A DNA stretch of 64,000 nucleotides from an uncultured Planctomycetaceae bacterium (GTDB lineage: Bacteria; Planctomycetota; Planctomycetia; Planctomycetales; Planctomycetaceae): positions 62,001-126,000 of the forward strand of contig CALSLT010000041.1 in assembly GCA_943787265.1 (NCBI GenBank), written 5' to 3'. How positions within the stretch are numbered: position 1 is the stretch's first letter; the number at the start of each line of letters is the position of its first letter. The position numbers were made by a program, and so were the translations under genes. The notes beneath the pieces were generated by a model, which was not told the origin of the DNA, ran no database searches, and saw only the letters and a list, made by a program, of their open reading frames with translations. Below, piece by piece: positions 17,222-26,300 of the stretch.

Positions 17222-18847
17222 TCATCGAGGAATTCGCGATACCGCATTGAATCGAAAAATTTTCTGATTGTTCACGTCCAGCTTGTCTGCAGACGACTGA
17301 ACTTCCCAGGAGATCGCGTATTCGTAGCCGGTTCGAAAAGGTATCGGAACATCGACTTGTTGGCTCGCTAGTGGCTGCAGAGCGATGAGATCCTGCAGCC
17401 GCTTCGCGTTTTCCCATTGTCCATTTCTTCGGCGACGGTCAACTGAGAGTTTCAGAGTGCCGGTTGCTGGTTGGGCAGTCGAGTTTTGAACAACACAGAC
17501 GAGATGATGTTTTCCGGCTAGTACATAGTCGTGGGCGGGTTGAATCGTCTTGCTGTTTCGGCCCGTTCCAAATTGAGCAGGTTTGGAAACGATGACACCA
17601 GGAGCGTCGGCTTTGGTGCAGATTTTTGCGCCGATGAGACCAAGGTCGGCTGGCTGGTGACCGTCGACTTCTGGCTTGTCTGTACCCGGGCTGGTCGCGC
17701 AGCAGGGGGAGCTGGCTTGCTCGATAAAGTACATCGCCATTGGAATGTACGCTTTCCGGATTAACTCGCGAGTCAAACTTCCCGACGGATGGAATGAGTT
17801 GGCTCCGTCACGCCGCTGATACTCAAAGATTCCCCCGTAGTAGTTGTTGTATTTTGGGTTGTAGAAGGGCAGCTCAATCAGGAATGACTTGATCGCTCGA
17901 TTCGTCCGTTCATCGGGGAGGCCTGGTTGATCGGAAGGAGTAGCCAGCCACGCCGTGAACTGACCCGCTGAAGTTCCCATTCGTCCTTGACCAAACGTGA
18001 GGTTGACGTCTTGTTGTTTGATCTTCAGACCATCCAGAAGTTCGTCGGCACCCGTTTTCCACACCTCGGCAGCTCGTTTGCGCATCACCAGACCGGAGCG
18101 ATCTGACTCGTCCCACACCGTAGCAATGAGCTGTGAATTACTGTGATTGTGCACGGCCATCGAAATTAGATGGTTCTGGACGAACTGTCTCAACGCCGTT
18201 GCTTCGAGAGACTGAAATGGCGCAGCCCCATGCCAATGCTTTTGTGTCGGGGCGTCATTCGCTTTCTGCCAGTCATGTGAGAAATTGCGTGCGACATCAA
18301 TTCCGTATTTGCCAACTCGGGTATCACCATTGCCACGCCAGCCTCCCGCGTTCGGGCCATCGGCTCGATAGCATTTTCGAGGGTCACCTTTTGCCTGATC
18401 GTCAATGAGTCGCCCGGACGGATTACTCATGGGAATGATCCAGACGTCGACATTCTCTAAGGCTCGTGCAGTCTGGCTTGCGGGCTGGATGCTTTGTGCG
18501 GCTAAAAACTGAGCCAGCTCCAGCAGAGACTCCGCAGTGAGCCACTCGCGGGCGTGGATTCCCCCGTCGAGCAGGATTGATGGCCGAGAGTCACCATTGT
18601 CACGGGCTCTTCCGGCCCCAGTGATTCTCAGAGCAAGAATCGGGACAGTGACTGGCGGCTGCACTGTGAACAGTGTGGAAGGGCCAAGTTCTTCCACATT
18701 GATGTTGTCCTGTTGGCTCAACTGACGGAGAACGCCTGCCATTTCGTGATAATCGTGATAGTCGAGCAAGCTTTCAGCCGCGACTTCGGATCGAAACAGC
18801 GAGAAGAACAAAGTCGCCATTGCTACTGAAGCTGAAAGTCGATTCAT
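17222..18847 (-). CDS. Secreted M14 zinc carboxypeptidase
   Basis: A 541-aa metallocarboxypeptidase removing C-terminal amino acids from exported or environmental peptides. The ATG at 18847 is preferred because a signal peptide (SASVAMATLFFSLFRSEVAA) follows; the frame stays open 41 codons further upstream. Zinc ligands are His98 and Glu101 in GGIHAREWL, and His235 in AVHNHSNSQ. Arg and Asn of the substrate pocket appear in DVARNFSHDW. The general base is probably Glu325 in FLIELPFYN. A C-terminal beta-sandwich-like tail (about 400-541) follows the catalytic domain. It is convergent with the PQQ-propeller gene, with 15 bases between stops. Confidence 0.92.
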   Translation of the reverse strand: MNRLSASVAMATLFFSLFRSEVAAESLLDYHDYHEMAGVLRQLSQQDNINVEELGPSTLFTVQPPVTVPILALRITGAGRARDNGDSRPSILLDGGIHAREWLTAESLLELAQFLAAQSIQPASQTARALENVDVWIIPMSNPSGRLIDDQAKGDPRKCYRADGPNAGGWRGNGDTRVGKYGIDVARNFSHDWQKANDAPTQKHWHGAAPFQSLEATALRQFVQNHLISMAVHNHSNSQLIATVWDESDRSGLVMRKRAAEVWKTGADELLDGLKIKQQDVNLTFGQGRMGTSAGQFTAWLATPSDQPGLPDERTNRAIKSFLIELPFYNPKYNNYYGGIFEYQRRDGANSFHPSGSLTRELIRKAYIPMAMYFIEQASSPCCATSPGTDKPEVDGHQPADLGLIGAKICTKADAPGVIVSKPAQFGTGRNSKTIQPAHDYVLAGKHHLVCVVQNSTAQPATGTLKLSVDRRRRNGQWENAKRLQDLIALQPLASQQVDVPIPFRTGYEYAISWEVQSSADKLDVNNQKIFRFNAVSRIPR

Positions 18848-19108
18848 TGTCCGCTCCGTCGATTTCTTAACTGATTTAGGTCGGTATTCGCTGAAAGAAC
18901 AGGCCACAATGGAAGTATACAGCGAGCGCGTTGCCCCTTTCATGATTGCATGCTCAATTGCGTTGCCCAAGGAAAATTAGGCCGGATTGAGGAACTGTGG
19001 CGATGCAACTCGGGCAAGTGCGCGCGAGACCACAGATCTGGATGCTGGAATGGCGTCTTCTGGTTCCTGGGGCCAGCCTTCCGGGGCGGCTGAGTTTGAC
19101 GTCCTGCA

Positions 19109-20554
19109 TCAGGCGGCGGCGCGTTGGCTTTCCTTGCCGGGGAAGGTGACCAGGGCGTGGATGTTGCCGGTCAATGGCGAAGTGTCGGCGATCGTGCCGG
19201 GGGCGAGCAGGTGCATGTTGAGGGATGGCTCGGGGGAGAACATTGTTGAGATGACTCGGCCGTTGACTTTCGTGTTGGGGACAACCTGCAGGCCGGCTTT
19301 CTGCAGGGTCATGGGCAGGACGATGTTCAGGATTGACATCGCCAGCGGAGCGCCTAGGCAAAGTTTGGCTCCGCCACCGAACGGCAGGTATTCGTAGCCG
19401 GTCGGGCGGATTGTCTTCCAGCGGTCCGGGCGGAACTCGCTGGACGACGGAAACAACTGCTCGTTGCGATGTGTCATGAACTGGCTGAATATCACCAGCG
19501 AGTTTGGCGACAGCGGCGCACCGTTCAACTCGGTCGAGCCGTTGGTGACTCGTTGAGAGTAGGCGGATGCAGGCAGGACTCGCATGCTTTCTCGGATGAC
19601 CCGATCCAGCACGCTGGTCGAATTCGCAGGCATGATGCCGGTGCGAGCGCCGGGCGGACTGATGCGCAGGTTTGAGTTCGGTCGGTCGGAGATCTGGTCG
19701 ACGAGTTCCTGCATCACTTCCGGGTGTTGGGCGAGCAGAAACAGTGTCCACGTCAGCGTGTGAGCGGTTGTCATTTGCGATGCGCCGAAGACCAGCGCGG
19801 CTTGGCCGACCATCTGCGACTCGGTCATCGGCGCTCCGGCCTGCTTCGCTTGCAGCAGCAGCGAAAGCACGTCATGGCCTGATGACTCGGTGTTCGAAGA
19901 GCGGCTGCTGATCATCGCGAGAATTCGTTCTTCCAGCTTTTCGGCGAAGGACAGCATTTCCTGATAGCGAGGATAGAAATCTTCGTCGGGGACGAGGGCG
20001 ACAATGCCGATCTCTTGGTTCATCTTGATCCAGCGTTCCATCATTCCGCCGATTTCCAGAGCAAGTTCCGGTTCCTTCATACCGAAGAGCATCGAGCTGG
20101 AAATTCGCAGCATCAGGCCGGTCATGTCTTTTGAAATGTCCCGCGTCATGCCTGGCTGCCAGCTGCTGAGCATGTCCTGAGCGTGATGGGCGATCATCTG
20201 TGAGTAACCGGGGATCGCTCGTTTCTCGAACGCACCCTTCATCAGACGTCGCTGCTGCAAGTGCTCCTGTCCGTTCATACTGAGCAGCCCGGACGTCAGA
20301 CGCCGCTGAGCGGAGTTCTTCGGTCCACGAAGCGCGAAGAACTGCGAATGAAAGTGATCTCCGTTGGTGAGAATCTGCCGGTTGAGTTCAGCACCGATCG
20401 CAATGACGATCTGCTGCCCGTCCTGTTTCAGAGCGACCAGGTTCCCTGCTTCTTTCTGGAGCCGACGCATGCAGGCGATCGGGTCGTCGGAGAAGTCGCG
20501 CAGTCGCCCGTTGATTGTTGGCAGTTCAGAGGATGCTGATTCAGAAGAAATCAT
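19109..20554 (-). CDS. Cytochrome P450
   Basis: A 481-aa soluble P450 monooxygenase with no membrane anchor. The I-helix region is FGASQMTTAHTLTWT (256-270), and the K-helix ExxR is Glu322-Arg325 (RESMR). The FRPDRW motif is at 374-379, and the heme loop FGGGAKLCLG has the proximal thiolate at Cys399. The I-helix has Gln-Met-Thr-Thr in place of the usual acid-Thr pair, so the proton-relay acid may be missing. No ferredoxin or reductase gene is adjacent, so redox partners must come from elsewhere. Upstream on the same strand is an E2-type acyltransferase, separated by an inverted repeat. The substrate (fatty acid, terpenoid or polyketide) cannot be deduced. Confidence 0.93.
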   Translation of the reverse strand: MISSESASSELPTINGRLRDFSDDPIACMRRLQKEAGNLVALKQDGQQIVIAIGAELNRQILTNGDHFHSQFFALRGPKNSAQRRLTSGLLSMNGQEHLQQRRLMKGAFEKRAIPGYSQMIAHHAQDMLSSWQPGMTRDISKDMTGLMLRISSSMLFGMKEPELALEIGGMMERWIKMNQEIGIVALVPDEDFYPRYQEMLSFAEKLEERILAMISSRSSNTESSGHDVLSLLLQAKQAGAPMTESQMVGQAALVFGASQMTTAHTLTWTLFLLAQHPEVMQELVDQISDRPNSNLRISPPGARTGIMPANSTSVLDRVIRESMRVLPASAYSQRVTNGSTELNGAPLSPNSLVIFSQFMTHRNEQLFPSSSEFRPDRWKTIRPTGYEYLPFGGGAKLCLGAPLAMSILNIVLPMTLQKAGLQVVPNTKVNGRVISTMFSPEPSLNMHLLAPGTIADTSPLTGNIHALVTFPGKESQRAAA

Positions 20555-20588
20555 TGATGACCGAATGTTGCTGGTGATTCAAAAGGAG

Positions 20589-20669
20589 GCCACAGAGATC
20601 ACAGAGGCCACGGAGTTGTTCCAGTGGGGCGTGTCGAAGTTTCTCAGAGGTCTCTGTGTCCTCTGTGGC
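20589..20669. repeat. Inverted repeat, CCACAGAG family, copy 2
   Basis: Arms at 20589-20609 and 20649-20669 are complementary at 18 of 21 positions. The element has the same core as 3550-3619 (gccacagag..cacagaggc). It lies between the acyltransferase stop and the P450 start, on the path of any shared transcript. Confidence 0.75.
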
Positions 20670-20697
20670 TGGTTACTTTTCGTTTAAGTTTCAGTCG

Positions 20698-21516
20698 TCA
20701 TGCGGCGTGTCTGTCGAAGTTTGTTTCTCTGCTTGAATTTGAATCTCGTTCCAGGTGGCGGAGGTTCTGCAGCTCGGCGAGGACTGCGCCGTTCAATTGT
20801 TGTTCCAGGTCGAGCAGTCGGTCGGCGATGAATGAGCCGTCCATCAGTCGGTGGTCATAGACCAGAGTGACTTTCATGCGGCCGTCGTGGTCGAGTGGCC
20901 CGAAGGTCAGACCTGTTGTCATGACGGTTGGCGGGTGTTGAATTTCTGCGCCGCGTCCGGAGATGCTCGTCAGGGAGAACGTTCCGAGGCGCTTTCCTCG
21001 TTTCTCACCGGCGATGTTCAGGTTCCACCACCAGATGAACTTGCGAGCGAACGTCGGCAACGCGGCGAGTTTCATTTGCTTGTGAAACTGTGACTCGGAT
21101 GGGGCGGTGTTAAATGCGTCGATGGCGGATTGGATGTCGAGTAGCGATTGCTGCTCGGGCGAACGAACGAGGCCCCAGAACAGCCAGTCTTCACTTTCGT
21201 GCTGGCGGTTAACGGCCAGGTTGGCGACAGATTCATCGTGCTGAAAGATGTGCGCCCACGGCCAGGCTCGCCAGGTCTGTCGGATGATCGGGTTACGGTT
21301 GCTGACTTCGGCCCAGGCTTTGATGAACAGAGCTGACCAGGAGATTCTGATGGTGGATCGGCAGCGGACGTCAGCTAGTTCAGCCAGCCGAATGGAACGG
21401 CTATGAGCAACTGTCGGATTACGCTGATGAAGTCGCAGGATGTCGACCACCAAGTTCCGGCTGCGCGGAATTCGCGCGCGGCCTGTGCGGGTTTCACCGG
21501 TTACCGAAGGGGGCAT
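20698..21516 (-). CDS. 2-oxoacid dehydrogenase-type (E2) acyltransferase domain protein
   Basis: A 272-aa protein with the fold family of E2 catalytic domains and chloramphenicol acetyltransferase. The active-site motif is YDHRLMDGSF, with His222 and Asp226 in HRxxDG. Regions such as LFIKAWAEVSNRNPIIRQ and FGPLDHDGRMKVTLVY match the E2 catalytic core. No lipoyl or peripheral-subunit-binding domain is present, and no E1 or E3 gene is nearby, so this is not a normal pyruvate dehydrogenase subunit. It is more likely a stand-alone CoA-dependent acyltransferase. The start is uncertain (21516 or 21582). It is adjacent to and co-directional with the P450, suggesting a shared pathway. Confidence 0.72.
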   Translation of the reverse strand: MPPSVTGETRTGRARIPRSRNLVVDILRLHQRNPTVAHSRSIRLAELADVRCRSTIRISWSALFIKAWAEVSNRNPIIRQTWRAWPWAHIFQHDESVANLAVNRQHESEDWLFWGLVRSPEQQSLLDIQSAIDAFNTAPSESQFHKQMKLAALPTFARKFIWWWNLNIAGEKRGKRLGTFSLTSISGRGAEIQHPPTVMTTGLTFGPLDHDGRMKVTLVYDHRLMDGSFIADRLLDLEQQLNGAVLAELQNLRHLERDSNSSRETNFDRHAA

Positions 21517-21823
21517 GACATTGCCGTCAACTGGTCCACTGCAGACGTTCGGCCTCAACGGAAGAAGCCGGGGATACGTCAATCAGTGTCGACGGTCGGG
21601 GGCGGTCAACATTCGGGCAGAAGAAGTTGCAGTTGTGATCGCAGCGGCCGTCTTGAAAAGCGGCTCGTCCGACGAAGTCAGCTCAAGTGCCGAGCGGGAA
21701 TTCGAGAACGAGTGGCTGCTTGGCCCGGACCGGTTCTGCGGGTTACTCGGCCAGTTTCAGACGGGCAAGCAATGAGGCCAGCCTGTGACGCGTTCGGCAG
21801 AAGTTTGACCGAAGGCGTCCGTG
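21517..21823. other. Intergenic region, no supported gene
   Basis: These 307 bases separate two minus-strand genes. Short open frames exist on both strands (for example about 21440-21775 plus), but their composition does not look like protein. If the acyltransferase starts at 21582, the right part shrinks to about 240 bases. No hairpin or repeat was noticed. Confidence 0.35.
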
Positions 21824-23125
21824 TCAGGTTGTCGTGTGCGATGCTTCGGCCTGTTTGATCAGTGACTCCGCATCTGTGCGAATCTGCTGGAACTGCTTCT
21901 TGCGAAGCTTGAGTTCCTTTGTTGCAAACTCCGCGAAGCATTCAGCGATGCCCCATGCGTCAGCCTTCTGAGTTGCCCATGCCAGGGCCGCTTCCTGGAT
22001 GTCCCGGTCGGCCGTCACAAAATCGAGAAGGATGCTGCTGAAATATAGAGCAAGTGTTTTCTCGCTATCGGCAATGATAGTGCGGATGTTGAATGGTGGC
22101 TCAGCGTCGTCGGCTGGTGGTGTGGCCCGTGCACGTTCGATGTCAGGGAAGAAGAGTCTCGCGTGGGACATGGCGAGCTCCGACTTCATCCAGGCAGGTT
22201 CAAGAATCTCGCTGATGACCTCTCGCGTCACAGCGGTCAGATGTCGTTGGCCAGGAAGGTCGATCTGCTCCAGAGAAAGCGGTCCTTCGATCATGCGTCG
22301 GATAGTTTGCTCGACGATCGAGGCGTTCTTGCTGTTTTCTACTGAGTCACTGTTTTCTGTCGAGGCCGTCGAATTCCAAAGCTGGATCGCTCGGACTCGT
22401 AAGAACGCCTCGGGATGGGAGAACCCTTCTGTCACGAATGTGCCCGGTGTTCCGTCGCCGTTCTTCGAAGCGGCTTCTTCGGCCTGTTGAAGGTAGCTTG
22501 CGGCGTCGACTTCTTTCAGCCCAGTCTGCATCTTGACTTCGACTCGTACAGCGGTCGCTAGGTCTCCGCAGGCGAGCAGACCGCCACGGTCGCAAAAGAC
22601 TTCCGTAAAGAGCTGCAGCCGTCGGTACGTTTCAAGGTGTACCTCGTCGCCCCGCGGGTCGTTCAACATTCCGAGGATGATCTCGTGAGCGATCAGAATC
22701 TCGGAATCCCACTCGGTCCACAACAGGTAGTGTGAAAGCTCGTGGCCGAGCAGTGCCTTGAGTTCTCCATTGTCGAGTGTTTCGAGCAGCGGGCCGTGCA
22801 GCACGACGTGTATCTCGCCAGGCACGAACTTCAGTGTGGCATTGAGATCCGGAGACTGCTGCGCCTGATAGATCGTCAACGGAGCGTCGACACCGAGCGT
22901 TGCGGCGACGGCGTCTGCCGTTTCGTAGAGCTGCGTTTGTGATTCTCGATCGATCCGGTAGGTCGTACGGAGCAAATCCAATCGCACCGCTTCAGCTTGT
23001 TTCTCGCGATCAGTCTCCGTCGAAAACCAGCTCCACAAATCGTCTTCGTGCGTCTTCAAGTAGTCGACCAATTCGTCGAGCCACGGAAGACGCGTCAATG
23101 TTGAGTGAATGGATTCGGCAGACAT
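21824..23125 (-). CDS. M48-like HEXXH zinc metallopeptidase, cytoplasmic
   Basis: A 433-aa protein with a gluzincin-type zinc site: HELSH at His128-Glu129-His132 in LKALLGHELSHYLL. A probable third ligand lies in LFTEVFCDRGGLLA (Glu175, with Asp179 four residues on), matching the ExxxD of M48 peptidases. It lacks the transmembrane helices of HtpX and Ste24 and has no signal peptide, so it should be soluble. The C-terminal half is helical, with several Glu/Lys/Gln-rich segments, and may regulate access or bind a partner. It is divergent from the large propeller/cytochrome gene. Substrate unknown. Confidence 0.82.
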   Translation of the reverse strand: MSAESIHSTLTRLPWLDELVDYLKTHEDDLWSWFSTETDREKQAEAVRLDLLRTTYRIDRESQTQLYETADAVAATLGVDAPLTIYQAQQSPDLNATLKFVPGEIHVVLHGPLLETLDNGELKALLGHELSHYLLWTEWDSEILIAHEIILGMLNDPRGDEVHLETYRRLQLFTEVFCDRGGLLACGDLATAVRVEVKMQTGLKEVDAASYLQQAEEAASKNGDGTPGTFVTEGFSHPEAFLRVRAIQLWNSTASTENSDSVENSKNASIVEQTIRRMIEGPLSLEQIDLPGQRHLTAVTREVISEILEPAWMKSELAMSHARLFFPDIERARATPPADDAEPPFNIRTIIADSEKTLALYFSSILLDFVTADRDIQEAALAWATQKADAWGIAECFAEFATKELKLRKKQFQQIRTDAESLIKQAEASHTTT

Positions 23126-23280
23126 CTGCGCTCACGGTTGTGGTTGGTTGTGTAGAAATCGGAACGGAAGAAACCGACGACGGGATTGTTGCGTAAGCCG
23201 ACGTTGATGCAACCGGCCGGCGTCGTCGCAATCATTGTCGGTGGCAGGTCAGGGTCGCTAGCATAACTGCCCCACCTAAT

Positions 23281-23300
23281 CGTCAGGCCTCCACCTGACG
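23281..23300. repeat. Small inverted repeat in divergent promoter region
   Basis: CGTCAGG/CCTGACG, perfect 7-base arms around a 6-base spacer, lies between the metallopeptidase and the propeller/cytochrome gene. It shares the GTCAGG core with the hairpin at 2941-2957. It could be an operator or a relic repeat. Confidence 0.4.
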
Positions 23301-23375
23301 TTCCCTCCGCTGAAAAGTCCGGCTGAGTTCGACAGTCGCGATTTCACATTTGATACACACAGGAAGGTTGTTGTG

Positions 23376-26300
23376 ATGAAGAGCCTGCTGGTCCATTCGT
23401 CGATGCTCGGTGCCGCCACTGTGGCGATGTTTTTTCACGGTCTGGTGACGTCTGCCGATGCTGCAGGAGTTGTCCAATTGAAGAAGGGCGACAACGTCGT
23501 CTTTATTGGCGGGGCACTGGCTGAACGCGAGCAGTACTTTGGGCATATCGAAGCTCAGATTCACGCGTTGCATCCGGAGCTGAATCTGGCTGTCCGCGAT
23601 CAGGGATTCACCGCTGACGAAGTTCGCTTCCGTCCGCGTTCGCTGGACTTCGGCGAGCCCGACAAACATCTCACTCTCGTCCGTGCCGACGTCATCTTTG
23701 CGTTCTTCGGGTTTGCGGAATCGTTCAACGGTGAAGCCGGGTTGGCGACCTTCGAACAGGAGCTGCGGGACTTCATTGCTCACGCCGCCACGCAGAACTA
23801 CTCGGGAGACGGTGCTCCGCAGGTCGTGCTTTGCTCGCCGATCGCTCACGAAAACCTGAATAACTCAAACTTGCCCGACGGTTCCGCTTCGAACCCGAAC
23901 CTCGAGCTTTACACCAAGACAATGGCGAAGGTCGCTGCGGAAACGAAGACGCCGTTCATTGATCTGTTTTCGTTGAGTCTTGAACTATACGGGGCAAACA
24001 AGGCTCCGCTGACTTTCAACGGAATTCATTTGAGCGAAGACGGTTACAAAGTCTTCGCACCGGCGTTTGCAGAGGCAGCATTCGGAAAGTCAGCTCCGCA
24101 ATCGGCGATCACAAAAGAGATGATGGCCGAAATTGCCGAGAAGGACTTTCAGTATTTTCATCGCTACCGAGCTGTGAACGGCTTTTATATTTACGGTGGC
24201 CGCTCGCGACGGGACAACGGAAACCCGCCGTTTACCGATGAATATGTTCTTGAGAATGAACGCGGCAAACTCGACGAAATGTGCGCGGTCGTCGACAAGC
24301 GAATCTGGGCGGCGGCTCAGGGCAAGCCATTGTCCGGCCCGGTTGACTACAGCGGAACCCGCCAGCTCTACGACGTTCCGACAAATTTCAAGAACCCGGT
24401 CAACATTCTGCCGCCGGAAGAAGCGATCAAGAAGTTCACCGTTGCGGACGGCTACGAAATCAACCTGTTTGCATCGGAAGTTGAGTTTCCGGATCTTGAA
24501 AACCCCGTCAACTTCACATTCGACGCAAAAGGGCGGCTCTGGGTCGCGACGATGCCGAGCTACCCTCAGTATCAGCCGCCGAACAAGCCCGACGACAAAC
24601 TGCTCGTCTTCGAAGACACCGATGGCGATGGCAAAGCTGACAAGCAGTCAGTCTTCGCCGACGGCCTTCATCTTCCCACAGGTTTCGAAGTTGGCGACGG
24701 CGGTGCCTACGTTGCTCAGGAACCGAACCTCGTTCATCTGGTCGACACCGACGGTGACGGCAAAGCCGACGAACGAAACATCGTCATGGGCGGCTTCGAC
24801 TCGGGCGACAGCCATCACGCCATTGGAGCATTCGTCTGGGGGCCAGGCGGCGGCGTTTACATGCACGAAGGAACGTTCCACATCACGCAGGTTGAGACGC
24901 CTTACGGACCGACTCGAAACGGCCACGGAGCGGTGTATCGGTTTGATCCGACTCGGCAGAAACTCGAAACGTTCGTGTCGTACAACTTTGCGAATCCCTG
25001 GGGACACTGCTGGGATCGTTGGGGGCAGAACTTCGTCGCCGACGCTTCAGGTGGTGCGAATTATTTTGGAACAGCGTTCTCGATGCGGACTCAGAACTTC
25101 GCTGGGCAGGATGACTTCGGCCCGTTCAAGTTTGTCTATCGAAAGCAGATGAATCAATTTTTCAAAAAGCGAGTTCGACCGACAGCCGGTTGCGAACTTG
25201 TTTCCAGCCGACATTTTCCACCGGAAGCTCAGGGCAACTACCTCTTGAATAACTGCATCGGTTTTCAGGGCGTCCTGCAGCACACCGTCAAAGACGCTGG
25301 TTCCGGATTCGAAGGCGAAGAAATTGATCCGATCCTCTTTTCTTCCGACCGCAACTTCCGACCGACCGACATTCAGTTCGGGCCGGACGGAGCGCTCTAC
25401 ATCGTTGACTGGTTCAACCCACTGGTTGGCCACATGCAGCACAACCTTCGAGATCCAAACCGCGACCACACTCACGGTCGAATCTGGCGGATCACTTATC
25501 CCGGACGTCCGCTCTTGAAGAATCAGGATCTGACGAAGCTCTCGATACCTGAACTGCTTGAGCAACTGAAATCTCCGGAAGACCGAGTTCGTCACCGAAC
25601 GCGTATTCAACTGCGAGAGTTCCCGGCTGACGACGTCGCCGTGGCCTTGCAGACATGGGTTAAGAATCTGAACGCGACCGACAAAGATTGCGAGCACAAT
25701 CTGCTCGAAGCGTTGTGGGTCTGCCAGCACCACAACACTGCGGCCAATAACGACTCGAAGATTCGCGAATTCAGCCAGTCACTGCTGGAGGGCCGACTGA
25801 CTTCGAAAGACGCTCGTGCTCGAGCGGCGGCCGTTCGAGTGGTTTCTCACTGGCGTGACCTCTTTTCGCATGACGACGTCATCGCGTGGCTGCACAAGGC
25901 GGCTAACGATGAACATCCTCGCGTGCGTCTTGAAGCGATTCGAGCTGCCTCGTGGGTCAATACTTCCGCGGCTGCCGAAGTGGCTCTGCAAGCGGTGAAC
26001 CACGAACGGGACTACTACATCGACTATGCCCTGGAAGAAGTGATTCGTGGATTGGAGCCAGTCTGGAAATCGGCGATCAGCTCTGGTGAAGCTTTTGCCG
26101 CTGATAACCCGGCAGGAATCGATTACATCCTTGGCAGTATCCCGACGGCCGACCTAAGTAAGTTGCCGAAGTCCGCGCCTGTTTACCTGGCAATGCTGAC
26201 TCGGCCGGGGATTCGTGAGCAGCAGCGAAGCAACGCTCTCGCTGGATTGGCCGCGGAGAAGAATTCCAATGAACTCGCCGAACTGACCGGCGCGATCGAG

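Noticed and set aside
18954-19751. Minus-strand open frame overlapping the P450 3' end
   Set aside because: It is an alternative frame of the P450 gene, Arg/Pro/His-rich, with no motif; the P450 frame has all its hallmarks.
21440-21775. Small plus-strand open frame in the acyltransferase upstream region
   Set aside because: It overlaps the acyltransferase N-terminus, has no ribosome-binding site or family features, and its composition is Arg/Ser/Gly-rich.
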